Part shown: positions 1 to 13,218 of the stretch, piece by piece
Numbering within the stretch: the stretch's first letter is position 1
Layout: each line of letters opens with the position of its first letter
Program-made: the position numbers and the translations under genes
Origin: Ciona intestinalis
Taxonomy: Eukaryota > Chordata > Ascidiacea > Phlebobranchia > Cionidae
DNA: 64,000 nt
Direction: 5' to 3'
NCBI RefSeq assembly: GCF_000224145.3
Contig: NW_004190477.2
Span: 62,001-126,000 of the forward strand
Notes under the pieces: model-generated
Database searches by the model: none
Seen by the model: the letters and a program-made list of their open reading frames with translations, nothing else
Told to the model about the DNA's origin: nothing

Positions 1-78
1 TTTTCGTTGAAACATTGTCGCTTATGACGCCACAATCGCATATTTGTTAAAACGCCGCGACGTTACGAACTATATAGT

Positions 79-602
79 AGGGTGGGGTAAGATGGTTCAT
101 GGTTTCATTCTCTTTATCGTCCCATGTAGTAATAAACAAAGAATATTTACAGAATTATATAACTATGCATCCTTTCAATTTTAACGAGCCTTGTTAATTG
201 TTCAGAATACGATTATAAAATATGGGGTATTATGGGCTAACGTTATCCCATCTTACCCCACAGAATATTTCATAACTAATAGTTGATGCTGTGCATTCAC
301 TCACCCATACACACATGCCAATATACACGCATGTGTACAACGCATGCTATCCCATGTAACTTTATGTTAGTATGTTATGCCATTTACTCTGATGGTGTTG
401 GTACTATAATGTAAACCACGCACTTATAATGTGCAATGCTATATTACCCCACGGTACACTATATGTGTGTGTGTAATATTGTAGGGTAAGATGTCTTTAC
501 CAATAAAGCTCTAGAATCATAAGGACAGGTTTATATAATTATGATTACCACCAAATGAGACGATAAAATAGAATGAAAGCGTGTCCCATCTTACCCCACG
601 GT
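79..602. repeat. MITE-like composite inverted repeat
   Basis: A stretch bounded by GTGGGGTAAGATGG at its left end (about 81) and CCCATCTTACCCCAC at its right end (about 585-600). Internal copies of the same motif lie near 247-262 (reverse), 443-450 (partial, reverse) and 480-490 (partial, forward). The inner pair 79-262 alone forms a complete inverted-repeat unit of about 184 bases. There is no reading frame of note. Related sequence appears near 5515 and 30648. This fits a small non-autonomous DNA transposon family, possibly two nested copies. The family name is unknown to me and target-site duplications were not resolved. Confidence 0.55.
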
Positions 603-610
603 AGCATACA

Positions 611-679
611 CCACAGTACTACATACATATGAACCACAGTACTACATACATATGAACCACAGTACTACATACATATGAA
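611..679. repeat. 23-bp tandem repeat, three copies
   Basis: Three exact head-to-tail copies of a 23-base unit beginning CCACAGTACTACATACATAT. The array starts a few bases inside the first intron of the IRF-like gene, next to its 5' splice site (intron begins at 687 on the minus strand). Because the array almost touches the donor, length changes could affect splicing; that is inference. Confidence 0.9.
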
Positions 680-687
680 CCACAAAC

Positions 688-972
688 CTTGAATATTCTA
701 CAATCCTCCTCTTTATAATTATTCTTCCCCGCGTGTTTCCATGGAATCCGAAATATCGTCATCTCGTGATTCTCCCACTGCAACCCAGGGATGCTACCGC
801 TGTCAATCATCTCTATTAACCAGTGACGTAAGCGTTTAGGGGGCTCCCCTCTTGAACTTGATGACGTCACAGAGGATGGCGACCCTGGGACTTGATGACG
901 GGGTGGTGAAGTGACGTCATTGTGGGGAAACACCGGTCGTTGGTAGTAACCATCCCGATTTGGTGATGTCAT
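688..972 (-). CDS. IRF-family transcription factor, first coding exon (partial)
   Basis: A 95-codon exon starting at ATG 972 and ending at a GTTTGT donor (exon boundary 688). The first ~45 residues are Ser/Pro/Thr-rich. The rest matches the start of the interferon regulatory factor DNA-binding domain: RLRHWLIEMIDSGSIPGLQW, then IFRIPWKHAG, with the first Trp residues of the family's tryptophan cluster in place. The exon ends within the domain, as IRF genes commonly split it. No continuation (the W-x-x-H/GRY part) was found in positions 1-681, so later exons lie outside the window. An upstream in-frame TTG extension to 1008 exists but ATG 972 is the natural start. IRF proteins bind GAAA-type promoter elements in the nucleus. 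Which IRF subtype this is cannot be told from one exon. Confidence 0.85.
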
Positions 973-2492
973 AATGACTTCTTTATACGCAACAAACAAC
1001 CTACTCAAGTTACGCGATTTACATATAAGTTCCTGTGACGTAACAATACTGCTATTATAACCTTCTTATTGCAAATATAACCGTAAACTTCGCTATAATA
1101 TTTTGTTCTTATATAAGTAACATCTTAACCCGAACCTACATCAACCTTCGTACCTCATTCTGCAGCAAACTCAGCTTTATTAACTACGGGTTATCCCGTT
1201 CAACCACAAACTTCGCCCTTTTTTCTCTCATTCTCTTTCTTTTACTTCAAATATTCTCTCCTCCTCCCAGGGACTTCCCCGCTGACGTAGCACAGAAACT
1301 TGTTAAAATTCGATTTGCTTGTTCCGTAATAGAGGGAATGTGACGTGTTATGGAATTCCCCATTTGAGATGTAAATAAGTTTCGCCAACTTCAACCTTCT
1401 ATTTAAAGATCGGGCGAAACTCCGTTATAAAACCCGGTGTGATTTCCACAATCTTGTTAAACTACGAGTCAGCGAATGCGTCATAAAGTAACTTTTATTA
1501 ACCTCCATGAACGCCATACAAAATGAACAACTTTATTTTGTCTTTTTGGTTATAGTATGGTCGCACAATATACAAAATCGAAAATACGAAAAGTAACGGT
1601 AAAACGACCGTTGTTATAACGCGCTAACGGTAAAACAGAAACAATTAACTAATAAAATAAAAGGTGTGGCCGTTACAGTCTAATAAAAATACTTATTTTC
1701 TTATTGGAACTAAAGTTTACATAACCCAGCAAATATATCAAATTTGTGCCATAGTTCAGGCTTGGAGGTAAATAAAGGAAAGAAACATCTTGAGTTACAG
1801 ATTGAAGCAATCTCCTGGATTCAAGTTACCGCTTCCTGTTTACTCTCTTTGGCGCTCCTAGAGGCTGAGATGTAAAATAATTGTCATCGCTAGGTTTTAC
1901 ATTTAACTTTTTTTTTTGGATATTCTCCATCGCTAACTAGTAAATACTACCAGCTAAAAAAACTTGTTTTTTTATTAAATTTCGCATATTTCTTGCACAA
2001 GAATAGTTTATTAATTATTTAACTGATGTATTAGGTTAAAACCCACCCTTTTAAACTAGCGCCCTTTCCCGAAGCGTGTTTGAACGACTGTTGTTCTGCC
2101 ACTAATTCCCTTAACTTTTTATTATGTTTGTACACTAATTCCTTTATTTTAAACTATGTCACGTATTTACCAAACCACTCCCCCAAATTACCCCACCGCT
2201 CCGCAAGGTGGCAGCAGAGATAATCGTTAAGCGCGAAGATTGAATTTGAAAGATTCTAAAATATGACGTCACTTCCAGTGGTTCAAGTTGTTTGTGGGGG
2301 GGGGGGGGTAGTTTACTTCTGTGAAGCTTGGTTATGGAGGCATTAGATGCTTTGGTTCAGTGGCTAGCTATGTCAATTAAGGCGTTGTTGTATTTAGGCA
2401 TATGTTTATTGTTTACTTCAATTACGTTATTCATTTTGTTCTAAATTTATAAATCTGTTTCAGATTATTGTAGAGAAACTGATATATTGAAT
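973..2492. promoter_or_regulatory. Divergent intergenic region between IRF-like gene and anillin
   Basis: About 1.5 kb with no supported gene separates the IRF-like start (minus) from the anillin start (plus). Near 2262-2274 there is a CRE-like TGACGTCA followed at once by CTTCC (ETS core), close to the anillin side, then a 13-base G run (about 2296-2308). Repeat debris of a family recognisable by AACGACTGTTGTT occurs near 1600-1650 and 2080-2110. That the CRE/ETS pair is the anillin promoter is inference. Confidence 0.4.
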
Positions 2493-5400
2493 ATGCCGAC
2501 AGAGGTAGACGATTTTACACAGGTGAGGGTTATTTAATTTGACGATTGGTTATATTATACACCCAAATTCATGCATGTCATAAGGCTGTGAAAGTTTTGC
2601 ATATTTATACTGAATATTAACCAAACATAATATATATTAATTTATTATTTTTAAATTTCAAACTTTCTGTTTTATTAACCAACTGTCTGTTTTGCTGCAA
2701 ATTCCGTTCTCTTCACTTTTTCAATTAGTGTGATCATGCTTTTGTATTTAAAAAGATAATTTAAACCCCCCAGAAACTCCTTGAGCGAACAATGGCTCGT
2801 CGGGAGGCCATGCAGCAAAAGATGATTGAACACTCGATGCCGCAAGCGAGGAAACGCCGACCACTAGAGGCGCAAGATAACATAGAAACAACAAATAATG
2901 ACGAGGTTTCGATGGAGGTCGACAACCAGGGTGGTGGGAAGTTGGGAAGTAACTAAATTCATTTTTCTTTTCACATTATATATATATTTGTTTTTACAAA
3001 TATTGGGTTTTAACTAACCTTTACTGAATGAGCATTAAGCCTAAACATAATTACCTTTTTTTCCATTTCTATATAAACGAGGTCCTTCGACCTACTGGCT
3101 TGCCCTGGAGCCCGAGATTTAGGCCAGAGTTGCTCATTACTATGTACTAAAACTTCACTACATTTCATTTAACTTGAATTAAAATTAAAAAAAAAAAAGT
3201 TAATATTGTCTAAAATCTTAATTATCATATGACAGTAAAACAATACTTCTATTATAGCATCACAATCACCAAACAAGCGTTCTCGAATGGACGACAAACA
3301 CAATGAGAATAATCCGTCATCCAAGACGACAGGTTTGTTTCTTGTTTCCTCTCAATTTAATTCGACGCATTTCCTATTTAATAACACAAAGCAGTATGGC
3401 TGGTGAGATGTATTTATTGTTTGTTAATTATTTGTTTGGTCATGTTATTATAATACCTGCATTAAGTTTGTTTAACTCTAGGTGAAAGTTCAAAGGTTAG
3501 CGATCGGATGAAGAGAATTCTCAACCAACGTAAACAATGGGAGGCCGCAGGTTAATGTTGTTTATATCTTATCGATAGTCTTGCAGTTTATGATATTAGA
3601 GATTTGTCTGATGTAACTTTTTTTCAATTGTAAATATGTTTTCTATTGTAAGCATCTTGTAACATCTCTATTTTTATCGCTAATTTCGATCTTTTATTTT
3701 CTCGCTTCCTCGAAGAGCAAATCAAACATTAAGTTTATTAACACATTGTTGACACTGCCCCCTAATGGTGACAGATCAAGGATTAGACGTCGATTTCACA
3801 AATGTTCCGTCACCTGTTCGCAACGAGACTGGGGGATTCCCCGATACTGATACCAAGCGCCAGGTTGATAGCGGCAGGAGGGCAAGACTTGCTGCCTTGG
3901 CCGAGAAAGTTAGTAATTATGAAGATGATTATTCGCACCATATGTGTCAACCAAGGTGAGACCGACGTGTTTATTATTGTTTAGTTATGTTTCTTAATGA
4001 AACAGTTGGTTGTTTCTAATTTATTACCTTTTTAAGTAATTAGTTTAATGCTGTATATAATGCTATAAACTACAAAATAGAAACAAAAAGGTTGTCATGT
4101 TCACTGTCTGTTTTTTTAAAATAAAAATGAATATAAATAACTGATGCGAACTGTTGATCCCCACAGCCCTGAGAAAGAGAAGAAGGTTTGGAAACCCGGG
4201 GTCGGTCGTAAAACCCCGATGAGTGAAGCTTATCAGTCGGCCGTGTTGCAACCAGTGGTGGGTTGTGTGGTGTTGGTGTATTCCTGTACATTGTTGTGTA
4301 ATATAAGGATTATGTCTGTTGGATTTATAACGTTATCTGGGGTGATATCCGGTTTACATTAAAACTTGGATGCCAAAATATATGATGTCGACCACCGTTT
4401 TAAAAGTTGGCTTGTGATACTGTTCCAGTAACGCCTTTGCGTAACCAAAGACATTAATATGTAAGGCCCTGTTTTAAAATTAATCTTTAACATTAACCCC
4501 ACCCCCCACAGCAACACTAACATTAACCCCACCACCCACAGCAACCAACAAAAGAAGCAGCTGAGGTGAAAGAGGAGAAGAAAGTGAAACAAATATCGAA
4601 CCGGGTGTCGCTGTCGATTGAAACTTTGGCTCAGTTTGCTACAAACACACGAGATGTAAAACGAGTTGAAACGCCAACTAAGTAAGTGTCTGTAACTTGT
4701 ACATGAATATTGTTGAATCTAATGTTACAATCGTATTCTTTAACACATTCCTGTTTACAGGACAAATGCTCCCACCAAGTTCAGCAGCAACAAGATAACG
4801 CTGAGTCATGCAAATAATGCTGAATCACCAGCGATGACATCATCACACCAGGTTACCCCGACAACCAAGAGTCTTCAACAACGGATGATTGAGTTGCAGG
4901 TTTGTTGATGTTTGTATGAAAGTTTGGCAAGCTATAACATAAATTAAATATGCATTTTTTAACAACTCAAATACATGTTGAGCTGCTGGATAGCTGCCAG
5001 TAGTTTTTATGTCGCAGTAGCAACAACTCTGGCACTTACCCAGTGCTTAATGGGGGGGTGACTCTGTTATAATGACATCACAGAAGAATGGATGTAAAGC
5101 TGAAACATCGGGCGTCGATAAATTGATGGAGGAACGACAGCGTGAGCTCGATTTGCTAAGGGGGGAAGATGGGACAGATGTGGGGCAAGATGAGACCGAA
5201 GTGGGGCAAGTTGGCACTGGTGTGGGACAAGATGAGACAGAAGTGGGGCAAGTTGGCACTGGTGTGGGGCAAGATGAGACAGAAGTGGGGCAAGTTGGCA
5301 CTGGTGTGGGGCAAGGTGGTTTGGCGGAGGAACAAGATAGTTCAGATGTTGAGGGTGTAGAAGAGAAGGATGTGGTGGATGCTCCATATGAGGATGAGGA

Positions 5401-8400
5401 GGATGAAGATAGTGATGAAGAAGGAGAGGGTTGCATGTTGGAGGATGAGGATCTGGATGAGGTTGGTTTGAAAAATAATGCATTCATCAACATATGTGTT
5501 AATATGTATCAGGTTGGGGGTTGGGGTAAGATGGTCCATGCTTTATTCACCTTTACAGAAATATGAAATTTAATCTAAATGCCCAAGGTTCTAAAACAAT
5601 CTTGTTAAAAACAACAATTAGTAAATATTATATAATATGTGTTATGTCGCATATTTGATGACTGGTGGTTCAAGCTGTGCCTTAAGCATTCATTCATTCA
5701 TACACAGACGCATGTTGAGATATTAAGATACATGATGTACAACACACGCACACATGTACGTACGTAACACGACATTCCACAACTACATTAGGCATGACAT
5801 GGTAGAGTGAGTAATCATACGAGCAAGCCATGCGTGACGCGCGTCGTAATCACTTCCTGTCATTATGATCAGCACAACTTAAATTACTTGGCGCTATTCC
5901 TGTGTGTGTTCGGTACAAGGTTGTTCATGTTATATTACGTAAAGGTGGAAACAGATTTGTGCGAAACAACAACGGAAGATTCATTGTATATGGGTGGGGA
6001 TTCCCCTGTTCCAGGAACACAAGATGACAAAGCGTTAGGTGGGTAATGGTGTGTCTATGTTGGGTGTTATGTTGTCTCTATGTTGGGTGTAATTGTGTGT
6101 CTATGTTGGGTGTTATGTTGTCTCCATGTTGGGTGTAATGTTGTGTCTATGTTGGGTGTAATGTTGTGTCTATGTTGGGTGTTATGGTGTGTCTATGTTG
6201 GGTGTTATGGTGTGTCTATGTTGGGTGAACTTTTATAGCACAACATAATGCAGGGTGCTTTTGAGCAGAGGGGACAGGGACACAAGCCTGGGAAACAAAT
6301 CTAACTTATTGCTTGTAATGTTTACTAAATAATGCAATGCAAACAATTCTGGGGTTGGCCTGCCCACCCTGCCACCCCAGGTTTGGTGCCTATATATATA
6401 TATATATATTTGACATAACCCAGACCTGGCACACCGACTACTATATATGTTGCGTCTAATGCGTTAATTACAGAGGTCGGTGGGGTGGAATCAATGAAGC
6501 GAAACGATCACATGACAAGTGAAGGTAGGTCACGTTTGAGTGGGTTTGAGGGTTGCCACAAAGATAATATATTATCCCATAAGATAGAAGGCCCATGTTA
6601 TATTAGAGATAGCATATAATGTTATATTACACAGATAAGACACAAGGTTGGAGGGAGAGCATGGAAGGTTTACAACATCGGTTGTCAGTAACATCAGGTT
6701 ATTGTAGATGTATAACAGAATATAAGAGGTGTAGACTTGCTATATATGATAGGAGGTTCCTGTGGTTTGTTGAGGTAATGTTAGTTGTATAAGGTAAGGT
6801 TGTATATGGTCAAAGCCAAAGGTTGTACACTGAAGTACAACCTGGAACCTGGAGTTAAGGGCCACAGTTTGCACAAGTAGTGTAACAGGTAACCAGAGGG
6901 TTGCCAAAAAGTAAGTTTAACACCAAAGTTGAAACCCATGGTGTATGTTACTGATTTCTGTTTCCACTTATTTTGTTTATAATAAAACTAAAACTGTAAG
7001 TAACAAATATAAGAGAAGCGGCGAAACATAAATGTTTGTATATACCTCGTCCACCAATGTATATACATCATATTCCAATTCATATGAACATACCATGTAC
7101 CAGTTATAGATACGAGCGTGGATGAAACCCCGGCCACCCCGGATGATGTTGGAGACTCCATGATTGATGATTTATTTGAAGGGGTTGATTATGAGGAGGG
7201 GCCGCGCACCCCATCACCCTTCGCACCCACGCTTACAAGGCAGAAGAGTAAACTGGAGATCAAATGTGAACTTAGTGTGGTGGGTTGTGTAATGCAAGTG
7301 TGGTGGGTTGTGTAATGTATGTGTGGTGGGTTGTGTAATGCAAGTGTGGTACATTAGGTGTTAATTTTGACTGCAAGCCAGTTTCAAGTATTAATGCAGT
7401 TTGACACTCCAAGGTTTTGTTAAAAGTTTAAAAATAATGTTGCCTGTGCCCCAACTAACCCTCTCCCCCCCCACAGCGAAAACAAACGTGCAACGAGGCC
7501 GAGGACACCCACCCCGTGTTACGACAACCCAGTCGTAGATTCCGTCCCTTAGCTCGTTCCACCTCATCAGAGTCTGTTGTATCATTGGGCGGCGAGAAGA
7601 AGGAAGACAAGTTTCCCGTGTTTACAATCGACTCTTATAGAACAGAGAAACGGAAGTCAATCAGGTGGGTGGGGGTGTATATGTGTGTATCAATGTTATT
7701 GTTTATTTACCCAGGCATGTACTCATGTTATCTTTAATAGTTACATACAAGCGTATGCATGTTCTCCCATGTTAGGGAACTATGAAACCGAATATTGCAT
7801 ACAAGCATTGGTGTACTATCACCATCACCATGTATTTTATTGGTTTACTTCCAGCAGAAAACAAACAGAGAACAAGAAGGTTGTTCGTAACGAGAGCGTA
7901 CAAAGTGTTGCTCCACAGAAGGCAAGGACAGTAAAGGTGGGTGTTTAATTGTGCCAGGGGTTTAAATAAGTTGTACAACTACTATAGTGGTAACTTTCAA
8001 TACCATGAAATGTGGAACGAGTGGATTATTTTAAAACTGTGCCAAAGTAAATTGTCAGATGCGGTAACCAGGAACCACAGGTTCGGGGTTTTGCCACCAA
8101 CGTGTGTGTGCATGGGCAATACATTCAATGTCAATTGTTCCAACCCAGTGGTCACTAACACAGTCACCAACCCAATGTATAATTGCAGGAGAAGATCTCC
8201 AGCTTAATGGATGAGATACAACATCAACAACGAGTGATCCAACAAGCAAGTGCTGCGTTGAATTGTTGTTACGACACCAACCATGGGAAAGGTTCAATTA
8301 CTGAGTTGGAAGCCGAGAAGGTTCTGCTCATCGCCAGTAAGTGTGGGTTGAATATGGAGCTTGGTTGTCTAACTGGTGTAAGTTTGTTGGCTCTGCATGA

Positions 8401-11400
8401 CTTTGTTACTTTTAGACTAGAGGCCGATTGCTACAAACTGGTGAATAAAATAACAAATGTTAAAACAAATGTAGGTTATTTTATTGATGTAGCAGGGGGC
8501 CAAAGGTGTTAAGTGTCTCCTGTGATACCCCATATAACCCCACACTAATATCAGTACAATGTAACCCCCACCTCCCCCAGGTGAGAAGCGACTTGCGTTA
8601 CTTGCTGAGGTTCAAAGGTTGAAGTCGGAAGCCGTGACAGGATCCCCCGACACCACGCAGCCGTGTCAAGGAAACCTCATCATCAAGAACTTACGACTCC
8701 CGTTAAGGACGGAATATATTTTCTCAATGGCAAGCAAGAAAGATTCGGGTACGATGGTGTTTGTGATGTTGGAGGGCCCAGGGTTTAGTGATGTGCTACT
8801 TTTGTAAGGTGCCAACAAGTTAAACTTAAAACTAAAGCGCTAAAACATACAAAGTCACTTGTTTTAAACTTGAGGTTACAAGCCAGGGTGGAAGTGTAGG
8901 TGCTTCTAATTGTACGTCTATGTGCCCACCATAATATACCCCCCCCCCACAGGAGACATCCGCAGCCATTATTACTTCCTCCTCATAAGATGCGGACCCA
9001 CACGTATCCTTGCTACCCATCTCGCATCAACACATGACTCGTTATCGGGAGATTCATTGGTGTTCAAGGATTCGTTTAAGTTGTGAGTTACCATGGTTAC
9101 GTGCATGTGACTAATGCCAACCAATCATAATCAACTACTTTACTTATTGCCAAGTTCTAATATGTGCGTACGTTTATTGTTTATTGTGTTTATAAACAAA
9201 GCTTATTGTTATGTATAGGGAGGAACTTGAAAGTGATTTTGACATCACAATAGAAGTATACAGCGTGGTATGTATGTTGTTTCTATGATTGACTATATTT
9301 CGGCAATTGTTTGTTTTGTGATCTTACGTGTCTTTGGGCAAAATACTGAATCGTAAATGATGTCTCGCAAAACAAACAATTGCATTGTACCGTTATTTAA
9401 CCCAACTATGACATCACAGACGCATCGTTCACGTGCCGACGGGGTTCCCAACCAGGAGAAATCGAAACGTAAATTATCGGGGATCCTGCACAAGGTTGGT
9501 GGGTTATATATTATAAGGCAGATCCCGGCAGTTGGTGGATGAGGAGTTCATATTAATATATCTAGTGCAGTTGTTAGTGAGGAGTTGTTTAAGCACTTGT
9601 TACCTACCTTCGGGGAAGTGACAGGCTTCAACATTTGGTAAGATTCATGGGGGCAACCTGGGTGTCGGGGTAATCCCAGGTTCGATGCCTTCTTGTAGAA
9701 TCAATAAGAAGGATAGTTAGTAATATAAGATGTTTATGTTTCAGTTTACGACAGGACAGAAAAGAAAGGAAGTGAGTAGTGACATCTAGTGGTCATGAAT
9801 ATATTAATGTTTGATTGCCACGGTTATTAGTCAACCATTGTTGGGGTTATCGAGCATATCTTGCCAAAACCCCCCGCATTCTACACCCATATATATCACC
9901 CACATACAAACTAACCCCATCCCCCCACAGTCACTCACCCCACGTAAACTACGATCGCGCACCCACATGACGATGACCCACACAGCAAGCCCCGGGGGCC
10001 CCAACGCGATACGCATCAGTAGTTTCTCGCTTATAGGGGCGGTGGTGGTCAAACTACAAGATGTGGAATCAAGGAAATTTACTCTGCAGAAGGTATGTGG
10101 TGTTGTCATGGTTGGTTCAAGGCTTGACGCCGCTACTATTTTAAGCATAGGTGTCCTTGTGCAAGACACTTAACGGCAATTGCTTCAACCCAGTGTTCAC
10201 TAATCGGTTGTCCTATGTCATACATAAAAATAAAACTCATAAACAAAAACGAGGTGTATGAAACAGAACACCTGTGTTACACCGACTTATGAATATTATA
10301 ACACCCGTCTCCACAAGTAACACAACCCCCCCCACAGGTCCCATTCTTGTCCCCAATATCGGGGCAGTTCGTTTGCGAGATTGAATCGGATTTCGAGTCA
10401 AGCGTTGAACAACGAGGTTTCTTGGTGAGTTGTGTTATACACGGTATTAATATAATGCGTGTAATGTTTATATTTTCTTTATTTGTCTCTTCAATTACGG
10501 CAGCGAAGATTAAAGATTATTTAAAACAAAAGACGATATAACGGCAAAACAACAGTTGTTACAACACGCTTGTAATTTAAAACATATTTACATTTAAATG
10601 GAAGGAAATAAGCGTGGTCGCTACACCCAACGGACAAACAACGAGCCATTTAAGTTTAATATAAGTTTTGTTGATCGTTATAATGACATCATATATCATA
10701 TTTCTAATTCATTATTACATCACAGACAATGTTTGATGACGTGGGTGGGTTAGGGGCGTGGCACCGACGATGGTGTGCCCTCACCCGTGGTGTGTTGTAT
10801 TCATGGACCTACCCCGATGATGAGAAACATAAGGTGGGAGTTTTTATATTTATAATATATATGTTTGTTTCAACCAACCTTAAGTTTGTGATTTCTATTA
10901 AAAGTTTATTATACTTTCTATGTTTTACATGAATATGGTTCGGTATCTGCTTAGATGAGGTCTTTGTTTGGGGAGATATATAGTTCGCTCATTGCGCAAA
11001 AGATGCCTATTCACATCTAAATGATCATGCCCCTAGTAATATTATATGATGTCTATGTCCCCACAGGAGGCGCTATGCAAGCTCGAGATAAACAAATGCA
11101 TCAGCGAGCGTATTCGCACGGTTGAACGGATAATGTGCGCGCGTCCCAACACATTTGAACTACGAACCATGCGTCCACGAAGACACGGAGATAAAGACAA
11201 TCTCATCACGCAAGATACAGGATCGGTTATCACCACTAAGTATGCGGGTGTTGTGTGATGTAGTTTGTTTATACTGTGGCTGTCAAGTCATAACCTTTGT
11301 ATTTAGAAAGTTTGCATCCCAGTGTTTATCAGAGTGACATTCTACACCAAAATATCGGTATAAGTTTGCCGCGTAATTGGTTGAAGTTGACATAGGTCGT

Positions 11401-11666
11401 TGAAACATTGGTGTCCCAATAAATACCATACGAGTTAATTTACGAAACAGAGTGTAAACCATAGGCACCAAACTCCAGGGTGACAAGGAATACATTACTG
11501 TTTTATATTAATTGAAGGATTGAGTTATAACCACCCACCTTTATCGCACAGACATTGGTTGGCAGCCGACACGAAAGATGAGAGGATCGCTTGGATCGAT
11601 TCGATGAACCAAGCGCTTGCTGATGTTCGAGCATGGGATGTGAACGCACTTAAACCGCTTAAATAA
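2493..11666 (+). CDS. ANLN: Anillin
   Basis: Scaffold of the cytokinetic contractile ring, binding actin, myosin and septins at the cell cortex. My model has 25 exons with matching phases and 1,063 residues (human about 1,124): 2493-2522, 2774-2948, 3258-3332, 3482-3550, 3775-3955, 4167-4257, 4542-4681, 4761-4899, 5084-5512, 5945-6038, 6474-6524, 6635-6697, 7110-7279, 7477-7664, 7855-7936, 8189-8336, 8581-8748, 8953-9082, 9219-9267, 9420-9494, 9931-10092, 10338-10424, 10726-10833, 11067-11239, 11552-11666. Identifying parts: N-terminal [22 protein letters not shown]; the anillin-homology start [11 protein letters not shown] with HGKGS; and a C-terminal PH domain ([22 protein letters not shown]) ending in [15 protein letters not shown]. 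Exon 9 carries a 14-residue repeat. Exon 10 has the weakest acceptor. Intron 6 ends in a duplicated acceptor. Confidence 0.95.
4489..4541 (+). repeat. Duplicated 3' splice site before anillin exon 7
   Basis: Two copies of a 30-base unit, each a CATTAACCCCACC pyrimidine/A tract plus CCCACAGCAAC. AGs end at 4511 and 4541. Only the second is coding-competent; splicing at the first would read CAA CAC TAA at once. Confidence 0.85.
5189..5314 (+). repeat. Coding minisatellite in anillin exon 9 (42 bp x 3)
   Basis: Three near-identical 42-base units, in frame, encoding [14 protein letters not shown] three times. The length keeps the frame, so copy number could vary without breaking the protein. Acidic low-complexity sequence follows ([20 protein letters not shown]). 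This part of anillin is poorly conserved in other animals. Confidence 0.9.
5515..5800. repeat. MITE-like fragment related to 79-602
   Basis: Begins GGTTGGGGTAAGATGG immediately after anillin exon 9 and continues as AT-rich non-coding DNA with CATTCATTCATACACA and ACACACGCACACATG stretches like those in the element at 79-602. No right-hand inverted end was found, so it is probably truncated. Confidence 0.4.
6047..6232 (+). repeat. Minisatellite in anillin intron 10
   Basis: About seven to eight copies of a degenerate unit, TGTCTATGTTGGGTGT followed by TATG or AATGT spacers (period about 23-26 bases). Non-coding. Confidence 0.85.
7268..7350 (+). repeat. Short tandem repeat spanning anillin exon 13 donor
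   Basis: Three to four copies of GTGTGGTGGGTTGTGTAATG. The first copy contains the exon 13 donor (GTG|GTGGGT at 7279/7280), so several look-alike donors follow in tandem. Confidence 0.7.
8055..8187 (+). repeat. Degenerate SINE-like fragment
   Basis: Body of the tRNA-derived SINE-like family seen elsewhere in the window: GGTAACCAGGAACC, then GCCACCAACGTGTGTG and CCAACCCAGTGGTCACTAA. Lies in the anillin intron just before exon 16. Confidence 0.5.
10108..10285 (+). repeat. SINE-like copy in anillin intron
   Basis: Contains GGTTCAAGGCTTGACGCC (B-box-like), TGTCCTTGTGCAAGACACTT, CAACCCAGTGTTCACTAAT and the tail GTATGAAACAGAACACC. Truncated at its 5' end. Confidence 0.6.
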
Positions 11667-11839
11667 ATCCTACATTGTAGTAACTTAATCCAAACCTTTG
11701 TAAAAACTTTGTGCAGCTTTGTACATACTACTCAATACTGCCATCTTCTGGTACATATATACTGCCCTTAAGTGTAAACGCAGTCATGATTTTATCGGCA
11801 CCAAATAAACCATGTAACTATATTGTTGTGAGCGCTCCT

Positions 11840-11955
11840 AACCCTGAGGTTGTGAGGTCAAGGCTTGCCTCTGCTACTATTGTGGGCGTGAATTGTTAGC
11901 CATACTGAAAATCGATCACCCACAAAGTTTAAGAACTGTCGTTGCTCTGCCCACA
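11840..11955 (+). repeat. SINE-like fragment downstream of anillin
   Basis: Carries GAGGTCAAGGCTTGCC, CTACTATTGTGGGCGTGA and ATCACCCACAAAGTTT in family order, with internal deletions. It sits between the convergent ends of anillin and HINT1. Confidence 0.5.
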
Positions 11956-11988
11956 TGAATAACACAACAACATTCACTCAATATTGCG

Positions 11989-11994
11989 TTTATT
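11989..11994 (-). terminator. Poly(A) signal for HINT1
   Basis: AATAAA on the minus strand, 47 bases past the HINT1 stop codon, the expected place for a short 3' UTR. Confidence 0.7.
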
Positions 11995-12040
11995 TTGTTG
12001 TCCAGCATCATCTAACGATTGCAACAGGCCCCACTAGCAA

Positions 12041-12762
<722 letters not shown>

Positions 12763-13218
12763 TTTGCTACTAACTAACTTGGGCCTTGTGTGTCCCCCTT
12801 GTACCGCGTGTGCAAATTGGGCGTCGTGTGTCAATACTTAATATTGTTACCAACAAATATTTTTACTTTAAAATTAACAAACAAATAATTTGTCACCTTT
12901 GAACTCTTGACCCCTTGACTTTAATTTCACGCTTTATTGAATATTTAAATTGGTGGGTGATTTCCCTAAATTAATATCCCATAGAAATCGTGTAAAACAC
13001 ACGAGGTTAATCGATTGTTTTGTCATAAAGCAAACAAAGCGAAGATTAGAACGTCGCGGTGTTTCGATTGATGTTTTAGAAACTGCAATGCTTTGGATGT
13101 TAGCGTTTGTTTCGTGAGTTTTTTGTTTTAAGTTTATGAATTATAGAAATTATGAATTTTGTTTCAGAAGTTCCATTTTTTTATATTTTACCTGTAACTG
13201 TGTAGTATATTGCGTGTA
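12763..13218. promoter_or_regulatory. Bidirectional promoter region, HINT1 / SLC43A3-like
   Basis: About 455 bases between divergent starts. AT-rich, no repeat copy and no CpG-rich block. A candidate 5' UTR splice for the transporter is TTTGTTTCAG ending at about 13168; not proven. Confidence 0.4.

Noticed and set aside
5047-5493. Long minus-strand open frames rich in Pro, Cys, Ser and Thr
   Set aside because: They are mirror readings of the acidic, repetitive anillin exon 9 and have no splice or start support.
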